Shown here: positions 34,326-43,290 of the stretch, piece by piece | Numbering within the stretch: position 1 is the stretch's first letter | Layout: the number at the start of each line of letters is the position of its first letter | Assembly (NCBI RefSeq): GCF_023630255.1 | Contig: NZ_JALPRS010000004.1 | Span: forward strand, 51,069-115,068 | Source of the DNA: Pontibacter deserti | GTDB taxonomy: Bacteria; Bacteroidota; Bacteroidia; Cytophagales; Hymenobacteraceae | DNA: 64,000 nucleotides | Direction: 5' to 3' | Program-made: the position numbers and the translations under genes | Notes under the pieces: model-generated | What the model was told of the DNA's origin: nothing | What the model saw: the letters and a program-made list of their open reading frames with translations, nothing else | Databases searched by the model: none

Positions 34326-37300
34326 ATGAGGTACAAACTTTTACTCTTTACTTTTTTATTGACATCTTTTGCAGCGCAGGCGCAAAGCAAATTCTCTAAC
34401 AAACCCGCCGAGTTTATAACGGAGGCTAAAGCCTTAATGGTAACCGGTAAGGTGACCAATGCCGAACAACTGGGTACAGAGCTGGAAGGGATCTGGAATA
34501 GTGGCAAGCTCACTGATAAGCAGAAGAATCAGGTAATCGATATATCGCAGCAGATGTATCGTAAGAAAATGCGCTCCAATCCGCATTATTCTGATTTCTT
34601 CACCATGATCACGGCAGGAGTAAATAAGCATGACCTCCGCGGCGATCGCCTGAGCAGTTTGCTGGATGTTGTGGCCAAAGCCGTAGACAATGAAGATATG
34701 GCAAGTGTAGGGAGCTTCCTGAACACAAGTAGCTTATACTTAACAACAGGCCGCATTTTCCAGAAACCGAACTATAGGCTTTATGCAACCGGTGGAAGCT
34801 TTAGCTTTGCTTATGAAGGTGCTTCAAGTAAAAAAGAAGATGATAAAGCAGCACAAGGTAGCAGCGAGTGGGATAACATCTCGTGGGACGATGAAGTTAG
34901 CTCTGAAGCCGAAAGTACAGACGACGGATGGGGTACACCTGTTGTAAAACCAAAGTCTGCTGAACAAAAGAAGGAAGAAGCGAAGAAAGCTGCCCAACGC
35001 CGTAAAGAGAGCCTGAAGCAGCAGTTTATACCTGCACAACCTCAGGTATCCGGCCCAACCCTGAAGCTGGAAAATGTAAACATCACTTTTGCCACCAACT
35101 ACGATTCAACTGCCATCCAGAAAACCAGCGGGCAATTAATGCTGACTAAAGGCATATTTGTAGGCGAAGGCGGTACCTATGACTGGGAAGCAGGCGGCAG
35201 TCAGGCGTCAGCTATTATCCGCAAGTATAATTTTGATGTAACCTTTGCTGGTTTTAAAGCTCCGGATGTTACACTCACCTATAAAGCTGTACTAGATTCT
35301 CCTGTTGAAGGCTCCTTTGAATTCAGAAGTACGAAGCGTGGTGCCAAAGGCGAAAAGTTATATCCCCGGTTTGTGTCGTTTACTAATGATGCAAAAGTCA
35401 AAAGCCTGGGCGAAAAAATATCCTATACAGGTGGTTTTTCGCTGGCCGGCGACCTGATTGGTAGCCGCGCTTTAGATGGAAGCCTTTCTGAAATTTCGGT
35501 AGTAGATGGCGGTAAGCGTAAATTCAGCTCACGTGCCCTTAACTATACATTGAATGATTCTGTTATTGTGGCTTCGCAGGCAGCAGTATCTATCTACCAA
35601 GAGAAAGATTCTATCTCACATGTGGCCGTGCAGCTGCGTTACTCCAAACCACTAAACAGGCTGACCTTAACAAAGGACAAAGGCCCTTACAGCCGCACGC
35701 CATTTTATGATACTTACCATGAAATGGAGATAGTGGCTGAGCGTGTGTATTGGGATCTGAATACGCCGCATATTAACTTCTCAGTATTAAATACAAAGAC
35801 CATTATACCGGTGCAGCTGGAGTCAACAGAATACTATTCCAACAACCGGTACCAGCAGCTAGTGGGTGTGGCTACATTCCATCCGTTGCAGGCTTTGGTG
35901 GCTTATGCCCAAAAATCTAAACAAAATGAGTTTTATGCTGCTGATGTATCCAAGTTTAATAAAATCAATGAGCAGGCAATCAGGCAAGCTGCACACAATC
36001 TATCCCGCGAAGGCTTCCTGGATTTTGATAACAGCACAGGTTACATCGCCCTTAAAAAGAAAGCATGGCTGTATGTAGGCGCATCTAAGAAAAAGCGTGA
36101 CTACGACCATATTGTTATTCGCTCTGTAGTGCCATCCGGCCGAAATGCCACGTTGAACATGAACAACAACAAGCTGGAAGTGCGTGGCGTTGAGAAAATC
36201 GCTTTCAATAACGATACCGCCAGCGTTTACATCGTTCCGGATAGCAGTATCGTTCGCATCCTGGATAATCGTAACATTGAGTTTGGAGGCCAGGTCTTCG
36301 CCAGCCGTCTTGCTTTTAAAGGCAGTAAATTCAAGTTCGATTACGATGAGTTTATGATCGATATGCAGCAACTGGATACCATTGCTTTGGTTACCAAAAA
36401 ACGGAAATCATCTAAAGGCGAAGTATCGAACCAGGTACTTACAAGCCGCACAGGTAGCCTTACCGGCAAACTATACATCAACAAACCGGAAAATAAGTCA
36501 GGGAAAGAATTTTACCCGGAGTACCCTAAGTTTGATGCCCCGGTTGGTGCACAGGTTGCTTTTAACAGACCGGATGTGTTGGGAGGGGCCTACGATAGTA
36601 CCGTGTACTTTGACATGCCGCCGTTTAAACTCGATAGTTTGAGCTCTGGCAAAAACACCATTGGTTTCGAAGGAACTTTCCATTCAGGTGGTATATTCCC
36701 GGACATTAAAACCAAGCTGATCATGATGCCGGACGAAACGCTGGGCTTTTATTATCAGCCACCTGCAAAAGGTCTGCCGGCTTTTGGTGGTAAAGGTATA
36801 GCCTACGATACCATTATGATGAGTTCGCAGGGTATTCAGAGCAAAGGAACACTTACTTACCTGACAGCAACTTTAGAGGCTCCGGAATACACTTATTACC
36901 AGGATGCTGTAAAAACGCAGAAAGGCGCTAAGGCAACTATAAAAGAAGATAAACTGAACAGTACTGAGTTTCCGGTAGCCACACTGAGCAATTTTAACAT
37001 GAACTGGCAGCCTAAAGTAGACTCTATGTACTTGTACACTAACAAAGAGCCGATGCTGGTTTATAAGGAGCAGTATAAGTTTAAGGGAGTGGCCAAGTTG
37101 TCCCCCGGTGGTATGTATGGCACTGGCGAGTTAGATAACCCTGTGGCAAACGTAACCTCACCGCAGTTCCTGTTCAAACAGCGCAGTTTCTCGGGTAACA
37201 ACTCTCAGATGATCGCAAAATCTGACGTGCAGGTAAGGCCGGCTATAAAGGCACAGGGCGTGGAGTTTAACTACGATATGACCAAAGGTGCCGTGGATTT

Positions 37301-39131
37301 TGGTATCGAAAAGCAGGGTGCAGCAAGTATAGAATTCCCGAGAGCACAGTATAAAACATCCATGCGCAGTGCCCGCTGGGACTTTGCAACTGAAAAGATT
37401 ACCCTCAAAGCTGATGAAAAAGGCGGCAAAAACTACTTCTATTCTATGCACCCGGAGCAGGACTCGCTTAACTTTATGGCGGGTAGCGGTGTGTATGACC
37501 TGAAGAAGAATACTATACTTGCCGGCGGTGTGCCATACATTGCTGTAGCCGATATGTATGTGTTGCCTGATAGTGGTAAAGTAGTGGTTTCGGCTGATGC
37601 TACGATCCGTACACTGCGCAACTCCCGCATTATGGCCGACTCAGCGCAGCAGTACCATAAATTATATGAAGGTAATGTAGATGTAAAAGCAAGAAAGCTA
37701 CTAAAAGGTAATGCTTACCTGGACTACCTGAATGCAGCCTCTGATTCATTTAAACTTCACTTCAGTGATTTTACCTATGATAACCCGCAGGGTAAGCGTA
37801 AGCCGATCTACTCTTTTGCAACAGCTAACATTGAAGAGAAAGATAAGTTCTACATCTTCCCAAGGATTCTGTATCGAGGTAAGGTGCTGATGCACGCTAC
37901 TAAACCATACATGGACTTTGATGGTGAACTGAAGCTTACCTTTACCGGAAATGAAACAGATTCGGGCTGGTTCCCTTACAAAAAGGATACATTGAACCCG
38001 GCTAACGTACGCATCCCGATACAGAAGCCAAAAGCAGCGGATGGTACCCCGCTCCATACAGGTATTCACGTTTCGGCAGCTACAGCCAAGCTTTATAACA
38101 CATTTGTTTCTCAGAAGCAAAACGAAGACGACCTAGACCTTTTCTTGGTAGATGGTTCTATTTCTTATAACAAAGCAAACAAAGAGTTTAAGATTGAAAG
38201 AGAAGAGCGTGCAAATGCCAACTCTTACCAGGGCAACGTGCTTAGTTACAGCGAAGCTACCAATAACTTACGTTTTGAGGGTAAGCTTAACCTGCTCAAA
38301 TCGTCTCGTAACTTTAAGGTAGATGCTTCCGGAAATGGTTCTGCCAACGTAGATAGCAGCCGTTATAACCTGGATACGTTCCTGGCATTTAATTTTGAAA
38401 TGCCGGAACAGGCTCTTGTAGCAATGGCTGAAAACCTGGAGGAAAATACGCAAAGTGCTCCTGAGGCATTGGATGGCAGTGATGCAACCTACTACAAGCT
38501 TGGTGAATTTATCGGCGACCGTGGTGTACGTAATTACATTAATCAAACGGCTACTGGTCATGTGCCATTACCGAAGTTAGATAAGTCGCTTATCCGAAGC
38601 CTGATACTGAATAAAGTAGATCTGCAGTGGTCTAACGAGCAGAAGGCCTGGTACAGCACCGGCAAAATTGGTGTTGCCAGCATTATGAAAGAGGATATAA
38701 ATGCAATGGTAGATGGTTACCTGGAGATTAAGCAGGACCTGAATGGCGAACCAACCATGAATTTATACTTGCAGGCTGATCAGTATACCTGGTATTACTT
38801 CAGTTTCTTCGAGAATGGACTTAATCTGGTAGCGTCAAACGACAAGTTCAACAAAGCAGTGAAGAGCAAGTCGAAGCGCGGACGTGGTACAACTACCAAT
38901 TATGCCTTTTACCCGGGTGAGGCCACTGATAAAAATATTTTCCTGGAGCACTTCAGCAAAAATTACCTGAATGGCAAAAGTGGTTTTAAAGTAGCCACAC
39001 AGCAACAGGAAATTGAATCTACTGAGAGTATGGACTTTGTGGATGAAGAGCCTAAGAAAGAAAAGAAGCGTAGAAAAAAGAAAGGCGAAGCACCTGAAGG
39101 GGAACCAGAGCCAGAACCGAACAACCAGTAA
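34326..39131 (+). CDS. very large secreted protein of unknown function
   Basis: A 1601-residue protein with signal peptide MRYKLLLFTFLLTSFAAQAQ. Residues about 20-110 are helical (LMVTGKVTNAEQLGTELEGIW). An acidic then Lys/Ala-rich linker covers about 165-240. The remaining 1300 residues are beta-rich, with many Tyr/Phe/Asp strands and repeated phrases such as 'F.FDY..F' and 'VDG.L...'. The end is a charged low-complexity tail rich in Lys, Glu and Pro. There is no recognised catalytic motif, transmembrane barrel signature or T9SS tail. The fold recalls long beta-structures such as OstA/AsmA-like lipid-transport proteins, which is only an impression. It is probably periplasmic. It follows prmA by 18 nt and ends in TAAGTATAAA. 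Confidence 0.8.
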   Translation: MRYKLLLFTFLLTSFAAQAQSKFSNKPAEFITEAKALMVTGKVTNAEQLGTELEGIWNSGKLTDKQKNQVIDISQQMYRKKMRSNPHYSDFFTMITAGVNKHDLRGDRLSSLLDVVAKAVDNEDMASVGSFLNTSSLYLTTGRIFQKPNYRLYATGGSFSFAYEGASSKKEDDKAAQGSSEWDNISWDDEVSSEAESTDDGWGTPVVKPKSAEQKKEEAKKAAQRRKESLKQQFIPAQPQVSGPTLKLENVNITFATNYDSTAIQKTSGQLMLTKGIFVGEGGTYDWEAGGSQASAIIRKYNFDVTFAGFKAPDVTLTYKAVLDSPVEGSFEFRSTKRGAKGEKLYPRFVSFTNDAKVKSLGEKISYTGGFSLAGDLIGSRALDGSLSEISVVDGGKRKFSSRALNYTLNDSVIVASQAAVSIYQEKDSISHVAVQLRYSKPLNRLTLTKDKGPYSRTPFYDTYHEMEIVAERVYWDLNTPHINFSVLNTKTIIPVQLESTEYYSNNRYQQLVGVATFHPLQALVAYAQKSKQNEFYAADVSKFNKINEQAIRQAAHNLSREGFLDFDNSTGYIALKKKAWLYVGASKKKRDYDHIVIRSVVPSGRNATLNMNNNKLEVRGVEKIAFNNDTASVYIVPDSSIVRILDNRNIEFGGQVFASRLAFKGSKFKFDYDEFMIDMQQLDTIALVTKKRKSSKGEVSNQVLTSRTGSLTGKLYINKPENKSGKEFYPEYPKFDAPVGAQVAFNRPDVLGGAYDSTVYFDMPPFKLDSLSSGKNTIGFEGTFHSGGIFPDIKTKLIMMPDETLGFYYQPPAKGLPAFGGKGIAYDTIMMSSQGIQSKGTLTYLTATLEAPEYTYYQDAVKTQKGAKATIKEDKLNSTEFPVATLSNFNMNWQPKVDSMYLYTNKEPMLVYKEQYKFKGVAKLSPGGMYGTGELDNPVANVTSPQFLFKQRSFSGNNSQMIAKSDVQVRPAIKAQGVEFNYDMTKGAVDFGIEKQGAASIEFPRAQYKTSMRSARWDFATEKITLKADEKGGKNYFYSMHPEQDSLNFMAGSGVYDLKKNTILAGGVPYIAVADMYVLPDSGKVVVSADATIRTLRNSRIMADSAQQYHKLYEGNVDVKARKLLKGNAYLDYLNAASDSFKLHFSDFTYDNPQGKRKPIYSFATANIEEKDKFYIFPRILYRGKVLMHATKPYMDFDGELKLTFTGNETDSGWFPYKKDTLNPANVRIPIQKPKAADGTPLHTGIHVSAATAKLYNTFVSQKQNEDDLDLFLVDGSISYNKANKEFKIEREERANANSYQGNVLSYSEATNNLRFEGKLNLLKSSRNFKVDASGNGSANVDSSRYNLDTFLAFNFEMPEQALVAMAENLEENTQSAPEALDGSDATYYKLGEFIGDRGVRNYINQTATGHVPLPKLDKSLIRSLILNKVDLQWSNEQKAWYSTGKIGVASIMKEDINAMVDGYLEIKQDLNGEPTMNLYLQADQYTWYYFSFFENGLNLVASNDKFNKAVKSKSKRGRGTTTNYAFYPGEATDKNIFLEHFSKNYLNGKSGFKVATQQQEIESTESMDFVDEEPKKEKKRRKKKGEAPEGEPEPEPNNQ

Positions 39132-39280
39132 GTATAAATATAGCGTATACCATTTATCAGGTGTAAGGCTTGAAATTTAAATTAAGATTTATCTATATTT
39201 GAACTTCTAAAGGCCTACACGCTACCTTATCAGGGCAAAGTGGATACACCAGGCTTACTTAAAACAAGAACCATACATTG

Positions 39281-39925
39281 ATGGATATACTTTTGATTGC
39301 TATACTTTTTGTAGCAGCTTACCTTATCGGCTCTATTTGTACTGCGGTTTGGCTGGGTAAATGGTACTACGGCATCGACATCCGTAAACATGGCAGCGGC
39401 AACTCTGGTGCTACCAATACCTTCCGGGTGCTTGGTAAAAAGCCAGGTACCATTGTAATGCTGATCGATATCTTTAAAGGCTGGGCCGCTACTTCACTAG
39501 CGGGTTTGCTGGTAGTTTTTGAGGCTATACCTGCCGATCAACTGATAATCTACCAGTTAATAATGGGTATGCTGGCAGTTGTGGGGCATATATTTCCGGT
39601 ATATGAGCGCTTTAAAGGTGGTAAAGGCGTTGCCACTTTGTTAGGTATGATGCTGGCTATTCAGACGGATGTGGCGTTGTTATGTATGGTGATATTTGTG
39701 ATCGTACTTTTTACGTCGCGTTACGTGTCGTTAGGTTCTATGATTGCAGCACTGGCGTTCCCTATACTTTTACTGTTGCCACGCTTTCACCCGGATAACC
39801 CGATCCTGATCGTTTTTGGCTTTGTGCTGTTTGCAGTGGTGGTGCTTACACACCGTAAAAATATTAACCGACTGATTGCCGGTGAAGAAAGCAAAGCCAA
39901 CATAAATCTGGGTCGCAAAAAGTAA
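39281..39925 (+). CDS. plsY: acyl-phosphate glycerol-3-phosphate acyltransferase
   Basis: A 214-residue membrane enzyme that acylates glycerol-3-phosphate with acyl-phosphate, starting phospholipid synthesis. The PlsY motifs are clear: YLIGSICTAVWLGKWYYGIDIRKHGSGNSGATNTFRVLGKK in part (glycine/serine phosphate loop), VGHIFPVYERFKGGKGVATLLG, and five to six membrane helices. A TTG at 39278 adds one residue; the ATG at 39281 is taken. Stop codon lies in TAAGTATAA. Confidence 0.94.
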   Translation: MDILLIAILFVAAYLIGSICTAVWLGKWYYGIDIRKHGSGNSGATNTFRVLGKKPGTIVMLIDIFKGWAATSLAGLLVVFEAIPADQLIIYQLIMGMLAVVGHIFPVYERFKGGKGVATLLGMMLAIQTDVALLCMVIFVIVLFTSRYVSLGSMIAALAFPILLLLPRFHPDNPILIVFGFVLFAVVVLTHRKNINRLIAGEESKANINLGRKK

Positions 39926-39952
39926 GTATAACTATACAGGATGATGATCTAA

Positions 39953-39987
39953 AGATGCCGCTCTCTACACAAGGGTGGCATTTTTTA
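39953..39987 (+). terminator. weak terminator after plsY
   Basis: ATGCC pairs with GGCAT at the base of a long loop, followed by TTTTTT. Confidence 0.5.
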
Positions 39988-40018
39988 TTAACTTTAAGGA
40001 CAAACAAAAGTAAAGCTA

Positions 40019-41380
40019 ATGAACAACTATATTACTGAGAACAAAGACCGCTTTCTGAATGAGCTGCTTGATATGCTTCGCATTCCATCGGTAAGTGCTG
40101 ATCCAAAGTTTAAGCAAGATGTAATACGCACTGCCGAATTTGTGGCTGACAGGTTGCGCGAAGCAGGTGCTGATAATGTAGAATTATGCGAAACTGCCGG
40201 CTACCCAATTGTGTATGGCGAGAAAATTATTGACCCAAGCCTGCCAACTGTGCTGGTTTACGGCCACTATGATGTACAGCCTGCTGACCCATATGAGCTG
40301 TGGAATTCTCCTCCGTTTGAGCCAGTAATTAAAGACGGTAAAATTTATGCCCGCGGTGCCTGCGACGACAAAGGGCAGATGTACATGCACGTAAAGGCTT
40401 TTGAAGTAATGATGCGTAATAACGCACTGCCTTGCAACGTGAAGTTCATGATTGAAGGGGAAGAGGAAGTTGGCTCTGCTAACCTGGCTACCTTTGTAAA
40501 AAACAACAAGGAGAAACTTGCCGCTGATGTTATCCTGATTTCAGATACCGGCATGCTGGCCAATGATACCCCATCTATTACCACAGGTTTGCGCGGCATG
40601 AGTTACATGGAAGTGGAGGTTACAGGTCCAAACCGCGACTTACATTCCGGATTATATGGTGGCGCAGTGGCTAACCCGATCAATATACTTTGCCAGATGA
40701 TCGCTTCGCTGCACGATGAGAACAACCACATCACTATACCGGGCTTTTACGATAATGTAACAGAGCTGAGCCAGGAAGAACGCGCCGAAATGGCCCGCGC
40801 ACCATTTAGCTTAGACAAGTATAAAAAAGCACTGGACCTAAGTGATATACACGGTGAAGAAGGTTACACTACAATGGAGCGTACTTCAATAAGACCAACC
40901 TTAGATGTAAACGGTATCTGGGGCGGTTACATAGGAGAGGGCGCTAAAACAGTTATTCCTTCAAAAGCCTTTGCTAAAATTTCTATGCGCTTGGTGCCTA
41001 ACCAGACATCTGCAGAAATAACAGAGAAGTTTACCAAACATTTTGAAAGTATAGCTCCGGCAAGTGTAAAAGTAGTAGTAAAGCCTCATCATGGTGGTGA
41101 GCCTGTAGTTACCCCAACAGATTCAGTAGCATATCAGGCAGCATCAAAAGCCTACGAAGAAACCTTTGGCGTGAAACCTATACCTGTTCGTAGCGGTGGC
41201 TCTATACCAATAGTTGCTATGTTTAAGTCTGAACTTGGCCTGGATTCTGTTTTGATGGGCTTTGGTTTGGATAGTGATGCCATTCACTCGCCAAACGAGA
41301 ACTTTGGTGTCTTCAACTATATGAAAGGTATTGAGACCATACCGCTGTTCTATAAGTACTATGCTGAAATGAGCAGGTAA
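40019..41380 (+). CDS. M20 family dipeptidase/metallopeptidase
   Basis: A 453-residue di-zinc peptidase. Metal-binding and catalytic motifs are VYGHYDVQPADPYELW (His ligand and Asp), ARGACDDKGQMYMH (bridging Asp) and EGEEEVGSANL (catalytic Glu and Glu ligand). A dimerisation 'lid' lies mid-protein with GLRGMSYMEVEVTGPNRDLHSGLYGGAV. The C-terminal SDAIHSPNE supplies the last His. It hydrolyses dipeptides or similar amides in the cytosol; the exact substrate is unknown. Stop codon lies in TAAGTATAAA. Confidence 0.92.
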   Translation: MNNYITENKDRFLNELLDMLRIPSVSADPKFKQDVIRTAEFVADRLREAGADNVELCETAGYPIVYGEKIIDPSLPTVLVYGHYDVQPADPYELWNSPPFEPVIKDGKIYARGACDDKGQMYMHVKAFEVMMRNNALPCNVKFMIEGEEEVGSANLATFVKNNKEKLAADVILISDTGMLANDTPSITTGLRGMSYMEVEVTGPNRDLHSGLYGGAVANPINILCQMIASLHDENNHITIPGFYDNVTELSQEERAEMARAPFSLDKYKKALDLSDIHGEEGYTTMERTSIRPTLDVNGIWGGYIGEGAKTVIPSKAFAKISMRLVPNQTSAEITEKFTKHFESIAPASVKVVVKPHHGGEPVVTPTDSVAYQAASKAYEETFGVKPIPVRSGGSIPIVAMFKSELGLDSVLMGFGLDSDAIHSPNENFGVFNYMKGIETIPLFYKYYAEMSR

Positions 41381-41399
41381 GTATAAACTGATGTAAACA

Positions 41400-41437
41400 A
41401 AAATCCCCGGCGCTTTTATAGTACCGGGGATTTTTGT
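41400..41437. terminator. bidirectional terminator after the M20 gene
   Basis: AAATCCCCGG pairs with CCGGGGATTT, with A and T flanks on both sides; it separates the convergent M20 and barrel genes. Confidence 0.85.
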
Positions 41438-41487
41438 TTATGAGTATAGCCTCGTTTAATAATAAGCCTTAACTATAGTTGTGGTTA

Positions 41488-42150
41488 TTATAGAGACGGG
41501 ATTGTTAAGCCTAACGTGAACATGATTGTAGAATGACGTGCGTTGGTAATGTCACCTTCAAAGTTTACGTCTTCATCCACGAAATCACTTAAGCTACCGT
41601 TGTAACGTACGCCCAGGCTTAAGCTGTTGCCTAATGCAAGACCAACACCGGCTCCATAACCGAACTCAAACTCTTTCAGACCATCTTTGTCTTTTTCGTC
41701 ACGAGAAGAAGTTTCCTCTACATCGTTTATATAAGTCTTGGTCTCATTATTAACACCTACCAGGTAAGATGCCTGCGGACCAGCCTCAAAGTATAATGGA
41801 CCAGCTTTAATCTTTGCCATTACAGGCAGATCCAGATAGTTATAGTTTACTTTACCAACTCTACGATAAGAATTGTTGGTAATTGGATCGGTGAACTCTA
41901 CATCCGCGTTTTTAAAACCTTTCTGTGAATAAAGTAGCTCCGGCTGGATAGAGAAGAAATTATCTACAATACCAATGTTATAAGTGATACCTCCATGGAA
42001 GCCCCACTTATTTTCGAAGTTATCTTCGTTATCTAAGTCACCGGAAAGATTGGACATATTTGCACCACCTCTGAAACCAAAACCTGATTGTGCCTGAGTT
42101 GCTGTAGCGCCTGCAAGCAGCATAGCGCCTATAATGAATAGTTTTTTCAT
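41488..42150 (-). CDS. outer-membrane beta-barrel protein (porin family), paralogue 1
   Basis: A 220-residue protein with signal MKKLFIIGAMLLAGATATQAQ and an OMP_b-brl-type barrel: FGFRGGANMSNLSGD, FFSIQPELLYSQKGF, LDLPVMAKIKAGPLYFEAGPQASY and SLGVRYNGSLSD. A PorT-like domain is possible. It is closely related to the barrel gene beginning 0.9 kb upstream, sharing the FFSI(Q/K)PE and AGPLYFEAGPQAS blocks. Function unknown. Confidence 0.82.
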   Translation of the reverse strand: MKKLFIIGAMLLAGATATQAQSGFGFRGGANMSNLSGDLDNEDNFENKWGFHGGITYNIGIVDNFFSIQPELLYSQKGFKNADVEFTDPITNNSYRRVGKVNYNYLDLPVMAKIKAGPLYFEAGPQASYLVGVNNETKTYINDVEETSSRDEKDKDGLKEFEFGYGAGVGLALGNSLSLGVRYNGSLSDFVDEDVNFEGDITNARHSTIMFTLGLTIPSL

Positions 42151-42476
42151 GATCTTATTATTTTAAAAATTGTACTACTAACGAGCCATATACGGCAGTT
42201 ATGATAATTTTAGCTTTCTATTTTAGAACTTTTAACAAACTTATAGTTCAACTAGCTGAAGGTGAGCAAGAAAGTTTTTACTTTTCAGCTTTTGTTATGA
42301 TTGCAATCAGAAGACTGAATTACAACAACAATGCCAGAGTATATGTTTTGTCTATATAGAAGGAAATAATTTTGATGCATCTTTTAAGGGGCTGTAAGAG
42401 AGAAGTATAATAAAAGAAAAAGCCCGGCCAAAGCCGGGCTTCTTTTCCATAGTTTTAAGTTGTACTAAGGCAAATA
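42151..42476. other. intergenic region between the two barrel paralogues
   Basis: About 325 AT-rich nt holding the terminator of the upstream paralogue (42411-42446) and presumably the promoter of the downstream one. No -7 consensus on the minus strand is evident to me. Confidence 0.5.
42411..42446 (-). terminator. terminator after barrel paralogue 2
   Basis: AGCCCGGC pairs with GCCGGGCT around CAAA, with an A/T-rich flank on each side. Confidence 0.85.
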
Positions 42477-43058
42477 TTATCTGCTCGGGAACATATACCC
42501 CAATGTCAGCATGAATACGCTATTGCGGATCTTTGTGTCATCATCGTCTGTGATCTTGGAAGCATCGCCACTATAGCGAACACCAACACTAAGACCAAGT
42601 GGAGCGGATGCCAAGCCAATACCAGCTGCATACCCAAACAAGAAGCTTTTATAACCTAAATCTTCAAGATCATCTGTAGAACCTAGGTCTGTTTCTATTT
42701 TACCGGATACGCGGAAAGATGCCTGTGGGCCTGCTTCAAAGTATAAAGGGCCTGCATTTATCTGTGCAAGTACCGGTACATCAATGTAATTAAGCTTCAG
42801 TTCAAAATCATCATCCTGGCTTTCTGCACCTTTCATAGAGTATAATGCTTCTGGCTTAATAGAGAAAAAATCCTCTACTAATGGTAAGCTTACAAATACA
42901 CCTGCGTGTGCTCCAAAAATGCGGTCGTTGTCTCCTGCATCATCGCCCTCCAGGCCAGCATAGTTAACCCCGGCTTTGATACCAAAACGTGGCGACATCT
43001 GGGCCTGGGCCATCAGCACTGTACAGAACGCAAAAACAAATAAGAATAATTTTTTCAT
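42477..43058 (-). CDS. outer-membrane beta-barrel protein (porin family), paralogue 2
   Basis: A 193-residue protein from MKKLFLFVFAFCTVLMAQAQ; an upstream ATG at 43070 would add four residues before the signal peptide. The barrel blocks (FGIKAGVNYAGLEGDDAGD, FFSIKPEALYSMKG, IDVPVLAQINAGPLYFEAGPQASF, GVRYSGDAS) match paralogue 1 in order, indicating tandem duplication. It is acidic in the loops. Function unknown. Confidence 0.82.
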   Translation of the reverse strand: MKKLFLFVFAFCTVLMAQAQMSPRFGIKAGVNYAGLEGDDAGDNDRIFGAHAGVFVSLPLVEDFFSIKPEALYSMKGAESQDDDFELKLNYIDVPVLAQINAGPLYFEAGPQASFRVSGKIETDLGSTDDLEDLGYKSFLFGYAAGIGLASAPLGLSVGVRYSGDASKITDDDDTKIRNSVFMLTLGYMFPSR

Positions 43059-43208
43059 AGCTGTATTCATAATTAAGGTACTACTTTGCCAGGCATATTA
43101 TACCTGACGTTAGCCTATTACGGATGGTTCTGATAAAGGTATAGGAAAAATATAGTGAATTAAGGCAGTAGTACAGCAGTATGGGCAGATGTATAGCAGA
43201 AGTATACC

Positions 43209-43250
43209 AAAAAAGAAGAGCGATACCTTGATCCGGTATCGCTCTTCTTA
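43209..43250 (-). terminator. terminator after comM
   Basis: AAGAAGAGCGATACC pairs with GGTATCGCTCTTCTT around TTGATCC; a T-run follows on the minus strand. Confidence 0.88.
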
Positions 43251-43290
43251 AGTTATTTATTTTAAGTATTTTGTGCTCCTGCCTTTAAAG

